Assembly: GCA_902765025.1 (NCBI GenBank) | Contig: CACWYC010000011.1 | Coordinates: 1-46,333 of the forward strand | From: Oscillospiraceae bacterium | Lineage (GTDB): Bacteria > Bacillota > Clostridia > Oscillospirales > Oscillospiraceae | Reading direction: 5' to 3' | Length of the DNA: 46,333 nt | Shown: in pieces, positions 14,439 through 24,442 of the stretch | Numbering within the stretch: position 1 is the stretch's first letter | Layout of the letters: the number at the start of each line of letters is the position of its first letter | Program-made: the position numbers and the translations under genes | The notes under the pieces: generated by a model | The model's input: only the letters and a program-made list of their open reading frames with translations | Database searches by the model: none | Told to the model about the DNA's origin: nothing

Positions 14439-17400
14439 CCTCCTTTTCGGGCGCTGGGCCCGGTTGTTTCGGCTGTAAAAGGGTCAAGTCCTCCACGATG
14501 CGTCCGGCGGCAGCCAGTACCTTCTCCTCCGGCGGGAGGTAATAGGTGAGCCGGGCCTTCTCCGTGGCGGCCAGCCGTGCGGTGCGGCGGTAGCGGGGCA
14601 TGGCGCACAGGCGTATCAACGCCTGGCCGTCGGCATGTTCCGAGAAGGTGAAGGTCACCTCCCGACCCTTCTGGGTGATGTCGGCAATGCCCACCTCCGC
14701 CGCAGCGGAGCGTAGCAGCGCCACGTCCAGCAGCGCCTGCACGGTGGCCGGCGGCTCGCCGTAACGGTCGATGATCTCGTCCAGCACGTCGGCGCTGTCC
14801 TCCGCCGTGCGTATGGCGGCAATGCGGCGATAGAGGTCCATCCGCTGCTCCGCCGAGGACACGTATTTCTCCGGGATATGGGCCGACACGCTGAGGTCGG
14901 CGCTGCACTCCGGGCGAATCTGGGCACTTTTGCCCTGCTGCTCCAGCACGGCGTCGTTCAGCAGCTTTAAGTACATATCGTAGCCCACGGTCATCATGTA
15001 GCCCGACTGCTCCGGGCCCAGCAGATTGCCGGCGCCGCGAATCTCCAAATCCCGCATGGCGATGCGGAAGCCGCTGCCGAACTCCACGTATTCCCGTATG
15101 GCGGTAAGCCGCTTGGAGGCCACCTCCGTCAGCACCTTGCCGGGCCGGTAGGTGAGATAGGCGTAAGCCCGGCGGGGGCTGCGGCCGATGCGGCCCCGGA
15201 TCTGGTGGAGCTGGGACAGGCCCATTCTGTCGGCGTCCTCGATGATGAGGGTGTTCACGTTGGGAATGTCGATGCCGGTTTCGATGATGGTGGTGCACAC
15301 CAGCACGTCGATGTCCCCGTCAGCCGTGCGCTGCATCACGTCGCTGAGCTGCCCCTCGCTCATCTTGCCGTGGGCGGTGGCGATGACCACGTTCTCGCCT
15401 AAAAGCTGCTGCAGCTTATAGGCGGCGGAGTCGATGCTTTCCACCCGGTTGTGGAGGTAGTACACCTGGCCGTGGCGGCCCAGCTCCGTGCGGATGGCCT
15501 CCGCCACCACGCCCCAGTCGTGCTCCAGCACGTAGGTCTGCACCGGCAGCCGGTCGTGGGGCGGCTCCTCGATGGAGCTCATGTCCCGGATGCCGGACAG
15601 GGCCATGTGCATGGTGCGGGGGATGGGGGTGGCGCTCAAGGTCAGGGTGTCCACCTGCTGCTGGCGCTGGCGCAGCGTCTCCTTGTGCTTCACGCCGAAA
15701 CGCTGCTCCTCGTCGATGATTAACAGGCCCAAATCCTTGAATTCCAGGTTTTTTTGCAACAATTTGTGGGTGCCGATCAGCAGGTCAATGCGGCCCTGCT
15801 TCGCCCGCTCCATAATCTCCCTGGCCTGCTTGGGGCTGCGGAAGCGGCTCAACACCTCGATGTTCACCGGGAAGCCCCGGAACCGGCTCATGGCGGTGGC
15901 GTAATGCTGCTGGGCCAGCACCGTGGTGGGCACCAGAATGGCGGCCTGCTTGCCGTCCATGATGCACTTCATGGCGGCCCGGAGGGCCACCTCCGTCTTG
16001 CCGTAGCCCACGTCGCCGCACAGAAGGCGATCCATGGGCACGGGCTTTTCCATGTCGGCCTTGATCTCCCGGATGGCCTTGAGCTGGTCGCCGGTCTCCG
16101 GGTAGCCGAAGGCGTCCTCGAATTCCTTTTGCCACGGGCTGTCCGGGGAGAAGGCAAAGCCCCCCAGCCGCTGCCGCTGGGCGTAGAGGCGAATCAGCTC
16201 TTTCGCCAATTCCCGGGCGGCGGCCTTGGCCCGGTAGGTGGTCTTGGCCCACTCGGTGCCGCCTAATTTATTGAGGTGAACGGGCTTCTCGCCCTCCTCG
16301 CCGCTGCCGCCGCCGATGTATTTGCTCACCAGATCCAGCGCCGTGCAGGGCACGTACAGGCAGTCGCTGCCGGCGTAGGCGATTTTCATATAGTCCTTTT
16401 CCACCCCGTCCACCGGCATACGGATGATGCCGGTGAAGCGGCCGATGCCGTGGTGGGCGTGTACCACCAGGTCGCCGGGGGAGAGGTCGGTGTAGGATTG
16501 CAGCTTGCGGCGGCTGTCGTCCCGCTTTTGGCGGACGCGGCCCGCCTTGCCTGCCACCCGCTCGGTAAGCTGGCCCTCGGTGAGGATGGCCAGACGCAGC
16601 CCGGGGAACTCGCTGCCGGCGCTGAGGGCGCCCAGGGAGATGCGCACCTGGTTTCGCTCCGGCAGGGCGGTGCCCTGTAAATCCAGAGCGGCGGTTACGC
16701 CTCTGTCCTCCAAAAGCCGCAGCATATTCCGGGCCCGTACCTCGCCGCCGCACAGCACCAGCACCCCGTAGCCCATGGTGAGGTAGTGGGTGATGTCGAT
16801 GCAGGCAGTGTCCAGGCTGCCGCCGTAAGTGGAGAGCTGCTTGCAGTTGAATTGTAAAAGCGCCTGGGGCGGCACCAGCGGCCGGGAGGTGAGAAAGTTA
16901 TCCAGCTCCACGGCGGCAAAAGCCGAAATAGCCCTGCCCAACTCCGCCTCGTCCAGCCCCATGGGCCCGGCGGGCACGTCCTCTCCCTGGGCCTTTCGCA
17001 CCTTCCGGTCGGCCTTGGCCTCCCGCAGGGCATCCCGCAACGCCTCGCCGCAGCGGCTGCTGTCGTGGATGGTCACCAGGGTGTCCGGCGCCAGATATTC
17101 CCACATCGTGGGCCGGGCGGGGCCGATGTTCTCGGCGGCGGGCAGCAGCAGCGCCGTGTCCACGTTCTCCGTGCGGCGCTGGGTCACCGGGTCGAATACG
17201 CCCATGCCGTCCAGCTCATCGTCAAAGAAATCGCACCGCACCGGCTGCGCCATGCCGGGGGAGAACACGTCCAGGATGCCGCCCCGCAGGGCGAACTGCC
17301 CCGGGCCCTCCACCTGGTCGCACCGGGTGTAGCCCATGTCCACCAGCCGGCGGGAAAGGTCGGTGATGTCGTAGCTTTCAGCGGTGCGGAGGGTCAGCGT

Positions 17401-17811
17401 GTGGGACAGCAGGTCGTCCCGGCCCATGCAGAACTGGGCCGCGCCCACCACCGTGGTGATGACGGCCCGGGCCGTGCCCTCCGCCATGCGGTGCAGTGCC
17501 AGCAGCCGCCGGTGCTCCCACTGGTGGCTCTCCGCCGCGGCGGCGCCCACGTGCCAGTCCCGCTGGGGCAGCACCACGGCGTCCCAACCGGTGAGTGCCG
17601 TCAGGTCCTGTTCCAGCCGGGTACATTCCTTTTCGTCGGCGCAGATGGCCAGCAGGGGGCGGTTGCCGCCCCACGCCAGAGCGGCGCTGCACAGTGCCCG
17701 GTGTACCGGCGAGAGGCCCGTCAGGGACACGGGCGACTCGCCCCGGCCCAGCCGGGCCGCGGCGTCCTGCATTTCCGTCATAGCGGATAACGAGCGCAGC
17801 AGTGCGTCCAT
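14413..17811 (-). CDS. mfd: Transcription-repair coupling factor Mfd
   Basis: 1132 residues, the usual size. It removes RNA polymerase stalled at DNA damage and recruits UvrA. Order of domains: UvrB-like region (about 20-440); RNA polymerase interaction domain (about 443-500, SPGDLVVHAHHGIGRFTGI); RecG-like translocase with Walker A GDVGYGKTE (599-607), DEEQ (700-703) and SATPIPRT; then the C-terminal TRCF domain that contacts the N-terminal part (DEIIDRYGEPP). ATG 17811 has GGAGGAGG 5-6 bases upstream. It lies downstream of pth, in the common Firmicutes order, and runs into the foldase gene. Confidence 0.97.
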   Translation of the reverse strand: MDALLRSLSAMTEMQDAAARLGRGESPVSLTGLSPVHRALCSAALAWGGNRPLLAICADEKECTRLEQDLTALTGWDAVVLPQRDWHVGAAAAESHQWEHRRLLALHRMAEGTARAVITTVVGAAQFCMGRDDLLSHTLTLRTAESYDITDLSRRLVDMGYTRCDQVEGPGQFALRGGILDVFSPGMAQPVRCDFFDDELDGMGVFDPVTQRRTENVDTALLLPAAENIGPARPTMWEYLAPDTLVTIHDSSRCGEALRDALREAKADRKVRKAQGEDVPAGPMGLDEAELGRAISAFAAVELDNFLTSRPLVPPQALLQFNCKQLSTYGGSLDTACIDITHYLTMGYGVLVLCGGEVRARNMLRLLEDRGVTAALDLQGTALPERNQVRISLGALSAGSEFPGLRLAILTEGQLTERVAGKAGRVRQKRDDSRRKLQSYTDLSPGDLVVHAHHGIGRFTGIIRMPVDGVEKDYMKIAYAGSDCLYVPCTALDLVSKYIGGGSGEEGEKPVHLNKLGGTEWAKTTYRAKAAARELAKELIRLYAQRQRLGGFAFSPDSPWQKEFEDAFGYPETGDQLKAIREIKADMEKPVPMDRLLCGDVGYGKTEVALRAAMKCIMDGKQAAILVPTTVLAQQHYATAMSRFRGFPVNIEVLSRFRSPKQAREIMERAKQGRIDLLIGTHKLLQKNLEFKDLGLLIIDEEQRFGVKHKETLRQRQQQVDTLTLSATPIPRTMHMALSGIRDMSSIEEPPHDRLPVQTYVLEHDWGVVAEAIRTELGRHGQVYYLHNRVESIDSAAYKLQQLLGENVVIATAHGKMSEGQLSDVMQRTADGDIDVLVCTTIIETGIDIPNVNTLIIEDADRMGLSQLHQIRGRIGRSPRRAYAYLTYRPGKVLTEVASKRLTAIREYVEFGSGFRIAMRDLEIRGAGNLLGPEQSGYMMTVGYDMYLKLLNDAVLEQQGKSAQIRPECSADLSVSAHIPEKYVSSAEQRMDLYRRIAAIRTAEDSADVLDEIIDRYGEPPATVQALLDVALLRSAAAEVGIADITQKGREVTFTFSEHADGQALIRLCAMPRYRRTARLAATEKARLTYYLPPEEKVLAAAGRIVEDLTLLQPKQPGPAPEKEDDSLATHP

Positions 17812-17856
17812 GTCCCTCCTCCTCTCGCTGTAATATAATATAGTATGCTTTGTGAA

Positions 17857-18450
17857 TTATCCGTTAAACTTATTCATGGCTTCAGCGGGGCCGTGGGCGA
17901 TGATATAAGGCACCGCCTCCACCGCCTTGTCCAGCGCCGCAATCAGCACCTTTTCGTCCTCCCGGGAGGGGCGGCTCGTCACCCAGTCGATGGTGTCGGC
18001 CCCCACGTCCTGGGGGATGCCCACGCCGATTTTAATCCGGGGGAACTGGTCGCTGCCCAGGTGGGCGATGATGTTTTTCAGCCCGTTGTGGCCGCCGGCG
18101 GAGCCGCCGGGGCGAATCCGCAGCTTGCCGGCGGGCAGGGAGATGTCGTCGGAGATCACCAGCACATGGTCGGGGCTCACCTTGTAAAACCGGGCCGCCT
18201 CGCCCACCGCCTCGCCGGACAGATTCATGTACGTCTGGGGCTTCATCACCAGCACCTGCTCGCCGCCGCAGCGCCACAGCGCCGTCCAGGCCCGAAAACG
18301 CAGCTTGTTGAACGTGAAGCCCTCCTTGTCGGCCAGGCCGTCGGCGGCCAGAAAGCCCATATTGTGGCGGGTGGACTCATAGCTCTTGCCCGGGTTGCCC
18401 AGGCCTACCACAATCCAGCTCACGCCGCCGTTTCCGCGGGAAAAAATCAT
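17857..18450 (-). CDS. pth: Peptidyl-tRNA hydrolase
   Basis: 197 residues. It releases peptides from peptidyl-tRNA that dropped off ribosomes. Motifs: GLGNPG (16-21), STRHNMGF with catalytic His29, KPQTYMNLSG, VISDDISLPAGKLRIR and GGSAGGHNGLKNI. The ATG at 18450 is chosen because AAAGGAGG is 6 bases upstream; an earlier in-frame start would cross the prs terminator. About 10 extra N-terminal residues precede the conserved core. It lies 45 bases before mfd on the same strand. Confidence 0.96.
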   Translation of the reverse strand: MIFSRGNGGVSWIVVGLGNPGKSYESTRHNMGFLAADGLADKEGFTFNKLRFRAWTALWRCGGEQVLVMKPQTYMNLSGEAVGEAARFYKVSPDHVLVISDDISLPAGKLRIRPGGSAGGHNGLKNIIAHLGSDQFPRIKIGVGIPQDVGADTIDWVTSRPSREDEKVLIAALDKAVEAVPYIIAHGPAEAMNKFNG

Positions 18451-18485
18451 GTTGCTTCCTCCTTTGCGCCGCCTTGACATAGAAA

Positions 18486-18517
18486 AATAGGGGGACCGCT
18501 TACGCAGTCCCCCTATT
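18486..18517 (-). terminator. Terminator of prs
   Basis: AATAGGGGGAC (18486-18496) and GTCCCCCTATT (18507-18517), an 11-bp stem, followed on the reverse strand by TTTCT. It separates prs from pth and mfd, so those need readthrough or their own start. Confidence 0.88.
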
Positions 18518-18534
18518 ATATCACACAATGTCAA

Positions 18535-19494
18535 TCAGTTGAACAGCTTTGCGATGGAAATTTCCTGATAGGTGCGCTCGATGGCCTCGGCGAACATGGG
18601 GGCCACGGAGAGATACTTGATCTTGCTGCACCCCTCGCCGGTGGAGGTGGGGATGGTGTTCAGCAGGGCCACCTCTTTGATGACGCTGTTCTCAATGCGC
18701 TCCAGGGCCGGGCCGGACAGCACGCCGTGGCTGGCGCAGGCGTACACGGTCTTGGCGCCGCCCACTTCCACCAACGCCTTGGCGGCGTTGCACAGCGTGC
18801 CGGCGGTGTCGATCATGTCGTCAAACAGGATGCAGTCCTTGCCGCGGACGTCGCCGATGATGTTCATAACCTCGCTCTGGTTGGCCTTCTGGCGGCGCTT
18901 GTCCACGATGGCCAGATTCATGTGCAGCTTCTGGGCGAAGGCGCGGCTGCGGCCCACGGAGCCCACGTCGGGGGACACCACCATGATGTCGTCGAATCGC
19001 TCGCCGAACTTCTTGGCATAATAATCCACGAACACGGGATTGCCCAGCAGATTGTCCACAGGGATGTCGAAGAAGCCCTGAATCTGGTTGGCGTGCAGAT
19101 CCATGGTCAGCACCCGGTCGGCACCGGCGGCGGTGATCATGTTGGCCACCAGCTTGGCGGAGATGGGGTCGCGGCTCTTGGCCTTGCGGTCCTGCCGGGC
19201 GTAGCCGAAATAGGGGATCACGGCGGTGATGCGGCCGGCGCTGGCCCGCTTGCAGGCGTCGATCATCACCAGCAGCTCCATCAGCCGGTCGTTGACGGGC
19301 TTGCAGGTGGAGTTGATGAGGAACACGTCGCTGCCGCGGACGCTCTCATACAGGGAAACGGAGGCCTCGCCGTCGGCGAAGGTCTTCACCTCTGCCTCGC
19401 CCAGCTTGATGCCGATAATCTTGCAGATCTCCTGTGCCAGCGCGGGGTTGGCGTTGCCGCTGAAAATCTTGATGTCCTTGCCGTGAGAAATCAT
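18535..19494 (-). CDS. prs: Ribose-phosphate pyrophosphokinase
   Basis: 319 residues. It makes PRPP from ribose 5-phosphate and ATP for nucleotide, histidine and tryptophan synthesis. Motifs: KIFSGNANPALAQEI at the start, YFGYARQDRK, the DLHANQIQGFFDIPVDNL substrate segment, VVSPDVGSVGRSRAFA, and the PRPP loop DCILFDDMIDTAGT. The length is typical of class I enzymes. The ribosome binding site before ATG 19494 is weak (AAAGCGAGTG). It is followed by a strong terminator. Confidence 0.97.
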   Translation of the reverse strand: MISHGKDIKIFSGNANPALAQEICKIIGIKLGEAEVKTFADGEASVSLYESVRGSDVFLINSTCKPVNDRLMELLVMIDACKRASAGRITAVIPYFGYARQDRKAKSRDPISAKLVANMITAAGADRVLTMDLHANQIQGFFDIPVDNLLGNPVFVDYYAKKFGERFDDIMVVSPDVGSVGRSRAFAQKLHMNLAIVDKRRQKANQSEVMNIIGDVRGKDCILFDDMIDTAGTLCNAAKALVEVGGAKTVYACASHGVLSGPALERIENSVIKEVALLNTIPTSTGEGCSKIKYLSVAPMFAEAIERTYQEISIAKLFN

Positions 19495-19711
19495 AGTTAC
19501 ACTCGCTTTCTGTCAGTCGTTGGATTGGATTGGTTCTGCATACAGCGCGGTGGGCGGAGGAACCAAAAAAACCGCCCCCATCCGGCCGGGAAAGACAGCG
19601 CCGCCAAACGGCGCATCAAACCCGGCCGCACAAGGCGGCAAAAATGGAGCAAACGGCATAAATACAGCGATTCATATGTCATGCGCCCCCTCCGTAGCTT
19701 GTTTCGCAGAC

Positions 19712-19720
19712 AGTATATCA
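19712..19720 (-). promoter_or_regulatory. Extended -10 promoter for prs
   Basis: On the reverse strand, TGATATACT (19720-19712) is an extended -10 (TGnTATACT). No good -35 is seen 17 bases upstream. It would give a leader of about 210 bases. Confidence 0.5.
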
Positions 19721-19873
19721 TATTTCGCGGGAAAATCCAGTGTTTTTTGCTAAAAAAGCAATGTTTTTTTCACGCCGCTTCCTCATGAAATAATAATGGC
19801 GGACGCTTTTTCGTCAATCGGCAGAGAAAATATATTTTTTACAAAAAAGAGGTGGAATTTAATAAAATTTCAG

Positions 19874-19902
19874 TTGAAATCCGTTCCGATTTGCATTATA
19901 CT
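19874..19902 (+). promoter_or_regulatory. Promoter of trmL and probably the glycolytic genes
   Basis: TTGAAA (19874-19879), 17 bases, TATACT (19897-19902). It is the only clear rightward promoter seen before trmL-pgk-tpiA-gpmI. Confidence 0.75.
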
Positions 19903-19948
19903 GGCGTAGCTGTTTTTGGCAAATGCACATAAAAGAGGGGATGGCGCC

Positions 19949-20449
19949 TTGCTGCATATCGTGTTGGTGGAGCCGGAGATCCCGCAGAACTGCGGCAATA
20001 TTGCCCGCACCTGCGCCGCCACCGGCGCCTCGCTGCACCTGGTGCGCCCTCTGGGCTTCGACATCTCCGACCGGGCCGTGAAGCGGGCCGGGCTGGACTA
20101 CTGGCACCTGGTGTCGGTCAGCGACTACGAGAACCTGGCGGAATTGTTCGCCCGGCACCCCGAGGCTGCCGACGACCTGTGGCTTGCCACCACCAAGGCC
20201 CCCCGGGACTACACCCAGGCCGCCTTCTCCCCGGACTGCTGGCTGTTCTTCGGCAAGGAGACGGCGGGGCTGCCGGAGGATTTCCGCCGGGCCCACTACC
20301 ACCGCTGCCTCCGCCTGCCCATGGTGGGCGGCGCCCGCAGCCTGAATCTCAGCAACAGCGTGGCCATTTTCACCTACGAGGCCCTGCGGCAAAACGGCTT
20401 CCCCGGCTTGCAGGGCAGGGGAGAGATGGCCCGTTGGGATACCCCTTGA
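19949..20449 (+). CDS. trmL: tRNA (cytidine(34)-2'-O)-methyltransferase
   Basis: 166 residues from TTG 19949, which has AGAGGGG 8 bases upstream and gives the family start LLHIVLVEPEIPQNCGNIAR. This SPOUT enzyme methylates the 2'-O of the wobble base in tRNA-Leu. The knotted SAM site is visible as FFGKETAGLPEDF and LPMVGGARSLNLSNSVAIF. The length is normal for TrmL (YibK). It lies 43 bases before pgk, probably in the same transcript. Confidence 0.92.
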   Translation: MLHIVLVEPEIPQNCGNIARTCAATGASLHLVRPLGFDISDRAVKRAGLDYWHLVSVSDYENLAELFARHPEAADDLWLATTKAPRDYTQAAFSPDCWLFFGKETAGLPEDFRRAHYHRCLRLPMVGGARSLNLSNSVAIFTYEALRQNGFPGLQGRGEMARWDTP

Positions 20450-20492
20450 ACACCGCTAACCCTATCCTATTTTATATAAGGAGAAAAAAGGT

Positions 20493-21755
20493 ATGAATTA
20501 CAACAAGAAGACCGTCATGGACGTGGATGTGGCCGGCAAGAAGATTCTGCTGCGCTGCGACTTCAACGTGCCCCAGGACAAGAAGACCGGCGCCATCACC
20601 AGCGATAAGCGCATCGTGGCCGCCCTGCCCACCATCCGCTATCTGCTGGATCAGGGCGCTGCCGTCATCGCCTGCTCCCACCTGGGCAAGCCCGCCGCCA
20701 CCTTCGAGTCCTTCGCCAAGAAGCAGGCCGAGAAGGGCAAGACCGACGTGACCCGTGAGGACTGGGAGAAGTCCCTGAAGAAGCTGACCCTGGCCCCCGT
20801 TGCCCAGCGTTTGAGCGAGCTGCTGGGCCAGGAGGTCATCTTTGCCGCCGACACCGTGGGCCCCGACGCCCAGGCCAAGGCCGCCGCGCTGCAGCCCGGC
20901 CAGATCATGCTGCTGGAAAATACCCGTTTTGAAAAGGGTGAGACCAAGAACGACCCGGAGCTGGCGAAGAAGCTGGCCGACATGGCGGAGCTGTTCGTGT
21001 CCGACGCCTTCGGCACCGTCCACCGTGCCCACGCCTCCACCGCCGGTGTGGCAGCCTACCTGCCCGCCGTCAGCGGTCTGCTGGTGGCCCGGGAGCTGGA
21101 GGTCATGGGCGGCGCGCTGAACGATCCCAAGCGCCCCTTCGTGGCCGTCCTGGGCGGCGCCAAGGTCAGCGATAAGATCGGCGTGATCAACAACCTGCTG
21201 GAGAAGGCCGACACCATCATCATCGGCGGCGGCATGGCCTACACCTTCGCCAAGGCCCAGGGCGGCTCCATCGGCAACAGCCTGTGCGAGAACGACAAGC
21301 TGGACTACGCCCTGGAGATGATCGACAAGGCCAAGCGCAACGGCGTGCAGCTGCTGCTGCCCACCGACACCGTGGCCGCCTGCGAGTTCTCCGCCGACGC
21401 CGAGCCCCATGTGGTGCCCACCAACGCCATCCCCGACAACATGGAGGGCCTGGACATCGGCCCCGAAACCACCAAGGTTTTCTGCGACGCCGTTCGCGGC
21501 GCCGGCACCGTGGTGTGGAACGGCCCCATGGGCGTGTTTGAGTTCGACACCTTTGCCAAGGGCACCCGTGCCATGGCCCAGGCCCTGGCCGACAGCGGCG
21601 CCGTCACCATCGTGGGCGGCGGCGACAGCGCGGCAGCCGTGGAGCAGATGGGCTTTGCCGACAAGATCACCCACATCAGCACCGGCGGCGGCGCCTCTCT
21701 GGAATTCCTGGAGGGCAAAGAGCTGCCCGGCGTCGCCTGCCTGCTGGATAAGTAA
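20493..21755 (+). CDS. pgk: Phosphoglycerate kinase
   Basis: 420 residues. It transfers phosphate from 1,3-bisphosphoglycerate to ADP. Motifs: [73 protein letters not shown] and [11 protein letters not shown] stretch at about 70-100 ([22 protein letters not shown]) is a modest insertion common in bacterial forms. ATG 20493 has AAGGAG 9-10 bases upstream. It is followed by tpiA and gpmI, a classic glycolytic cluster, but the pgk-tpiA spacer carries an insertion whose 15-bp flanking repeat includes the last codons of pgk. Confidence 0.98.
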   Translation: MNYNKKTVMDVDVAGKKILLRCDFNVPQDKKTGAITSDKRIVAALPTIRYLLDQGAAVIACSHLGKPAATFESFAKKQAEKGKTDVTREDWEKSLKKLTLAPVAQRLSELLGQEVIFAADTVGPDAQAKAAALQPGQIMLLENTRFEKGETKNDPELAKKLADMAELFVSDAFGTVHRAHASTAGVAAYLPAVSGLLVARELEVMGGALNDPKRPFVAVLGGAKVSDKIGVINNLLEKADTIIIGGGMAYTFAKAQGGSIGNSLCENDKLDYALEMIDKAKRNGVQLLLPTDTVAACEFSADAEPHVVPTNAIPDNMEGLDIGPETTKVFCDAVRGAGTVVWNGPMGVFEFDTFAKGTRAMAQALADSGAVTIVGGGDSAAAVEQMGFADKITHISTGGGASLEFLEGKELPGVACLLDK

Positions 21756-21931
21756 AAAGCATTTTCTTCCGGCATGCATCCTGTGCCTTTCCTCCGTCGG
21801 CAAACCAGCGAAGCGTTTGTCGACGGAAAAGGAGGAGCGACGGCGTGCGTGACGCCTGCCGCTTGCGGCGGGCGGAGGGATACAAAGTCCGCTCCGACGC
21901 CCCGGTGCAGCCTGAGCTGCTGGATAAGTAA
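21741..21931. repeat. 161-bp insertion flanked by a 15-bp direct repeat after pgk
   Basis: CTGCTGGATAAGTAA, the last four codons and stop of pgk (21741-21755), recurs exactly at 21917-21931. Between the copies are 161 bases with strong internal dyads: CCGTCGGCAAAC pairs with GTTTGTCGACGG, flanked by CTTTTCC/GGAAAAG-like arms, and a CCGC/GCGG hairpin. No ORF with a good start is present. This looks like a small non-coding repeat element or a local duplication; with no clear terminal inverted repeats, the mechanism is open. Confidence 0.65.
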
Positions 21932-21979
21932 TAAATGGCGCCCATAGGCGCATGAAAATAGATTGAGGAGTAAACAACT

Positions 21980-22753
<774 letters not shown>

Positions 22754-22801
22754 TGCTGTCCTCCCCGCGACATCCACTGTGACGAGATAAGGAGGATTAT
22801 C

Positions 22802-24313
22802 ATGACGAAAACCCCTACCACATTAATCATCATGGACGGCTTCGGCATAGCCCCCGCCGCCGATGACAACGCCATCACCCTGGCCAACACCCCGGTGCTG
22901 GACCGGCTGATGCGCGAGTACGCCCACACCACCCTCAGCGCCAGCGGTCTGGACGTGGGCCTGCCCGAGGGCCAGATGGGCAACAGCGAGGTAGGCCACA
23001 CCAATATCGGCGGCGGCCGGGTGGTGTTCCAGGACCTGCCCCGCATCTCCCTGGCCATTAAGGATGGCAGCTTCTTCAAAAACCCCGCCTACAACATGGC
23101 CATGGACGAGTGCCTCAAGCGGGGCACCGCCCTGCACCTGTACGGCCTGCTGTCCGACGGCGGCGTCCACTCCCACATTGAGCATCTCTACGCCCTGCTG
23201 CAAATGGCCAAGGACAAGGGCCTGCAGCGTGTCTACGTCCACTGCTTCCTGGACGGCCGCGACGTGTCCCCCACCAGCGGCAAGGGCTTCGTGGAGGCCC
23301 TGCGGGACCACTGCGCCGCCCTGGGCGTGGGCAAGATTGCCACTGTCATGGGCCGCTACTACGCCATGGACCGGGATAAGCGCTGGGAGCGTTTGCAGAT
23401 GGCCTATGACGCCATGGTCTACGGCGAGGGCATCCAGAATCCCGACCCCGTGGACGCCGTGGCCCAGTCCTATGCCGCCGGCGTCACCGACGAGTTTATG
23501 GAGCCTGTGGTGTGCGACAGCCAGGGCACCATCTCCGATCACGACAGCGTGATTTTCTTCAACTTCCGCCCCGACCGGGCCCGTGAGATCACCCGCGCCA
23601 TCGTGGACGAGGATTTCGACGGCTTCAAGCGGGAGTATTTCCCCACCACCTATGTGTGCAACACCGAGTATGACGCCGCCATGCCCAACGTCACTGTGGC
23701 CTGGCCCCGCATCCGGGTGAATAACGGCCTGGGCGAGTACCTCAGCGCCATGGGCATGACCCAGCTCCGCATCGCCGAGACCGAGAAGTACGCCCACGTC
23801 ACCTTCTTCTTCAACGGCGGCGTGGAGACCCAGTACCCCGGCGAGGACCGGGTGCTGGTGGCCTCCCCCAAGGTGCCTACCTACGACCTGCAGCCCGAGA
23901 TGAGCGCCTACGAGGTGTGCGACAAGTGCGTGGAGCGCATCCGCTCCGGCGCCTACGACGTCATCATCCTCAACTTCGCCAACTGCGACATGGTGGGCCA
24001 CACCGGCGTCCTGCCCGCCGCCATCAAGGCGGTGGAGACGGTGGACGAGTGCGTGGGCCGTGTGGTGGAGGCAACGCTCTCCATGGGCGGCATCGCCATG
24101 ATTACCGCCGACCACGGCAACGCCGACGATATGCGCCAGCCGGACGGCAGCCCCATGACCGCCCACACCACCAACCCCGTGCCCTTCATCGTCTGCGGCG
24201 CCGCCAGCGAGCTGCGTCCCGGCCGCCTGGCCGACATCGCCCCCACCATCCTGGACGTGATGGGCCTGAAGCAGCCCGCCGAGATGGACGGCAAGACCTT
24301 GATTGTCAAATAA
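22802..24313 (+). CDS. gpmI: Phosphoglycerate mutase, cofactor-independent
   Basis: 503 residues. A Mn2+-dependent enzyme that converts 3- to 2-phosphoglycerate through a phosphoserine. Asp12 (IIMDGFG) and catalytic Ser62 (MGNSEVGHTNIG) are present, with FLDGRDVSPTSGKGF, FNFRPDRARE, NFANCDMVGHTG and ITADHGNADDM as metal and substrate motifs. ATG 22802 has AAGGAGG 7 bases upstream. Last gene of the glycolytic cluster, closed by a terminator. Confidence 0.98.
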   Translation: MTKTPTTLIIMDGFGIAPAADDNAITLANTPVLDRLMREYAHTTLSASGLDVGLPEGQMGNSEVGHTNIGGGRVVFQDLPRISLAIKDGSFFKNPAYNMAMDECLKRGTALHLYGLLSDGGVHSHIEHLYALLQMAKDKGLQRVYVHCFLDGRDVSPTSGKGFVEALRDHCAALGVGKIATVMGRYYAMDRDKRWERLQMAYDAMVYGEGIQNPDPVDAVAQSYAAGVTDEFMEPVVCDSQGTISDHDSVIFFNFRPDRAREITRAIVDEDFDGFKREYFPTTYVCNTEYDAAMPNVTVAWPRIRVNNGLGEYLSAMGMTQLRIAETEKYAHVTFFFNGGVETQYPGEDRVLVASPKVPTYDLQPEMSAYEVCDKCVERIRSGAYDVIILNFANCDMVGHTGVLPAAIKAVETVDECVGRVVEATLSMGGIAMITADHGNADDMRQPDGSPMTAHTTNPVPFIVCGAASELRPGRLADIAPTILDVMGLKQPAEMDGKTLIVK

Positions 24314-24334
24314 TTCTCCCTGAATGGAATAAAA

Positions 24335-24377
24335 AGACCTCCGGGCGTCCACAATACGCCCAGAGGTTCTTTTTTAT
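24335..24377 (+). terminator. Terminator of the glycolytic operon
   Basis: GACCTCCGGGCG pairs with CGCCCAGAGGTTC (one mismatch, one bulge), followed by TTTTTTATT. Confidence 0.88.
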
Positions 24378-24442
24378 TCCGGAGCGCCGCCCCTCCGAAT
24401 CCACGGCGGCGGCCGGGCCGGGCCCGGTCAACAGGAGAAACC

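Larger units (their letters stand above)
19495..19948. other. Divergent prs/trmL control region
   Basis: About 450 bases without a gene. The prs side has a long GC-rich 5' leader (about 200 bases) and the promoter at 19712. The middle (19735-19860) is AT-rich, with a TTTTTTGCTAAAAAAGCA dyad. The trmL side has the promoter at 19874. The 5' leader of prs could fold, but I see no known riboswitch. Confidence 0.5.
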
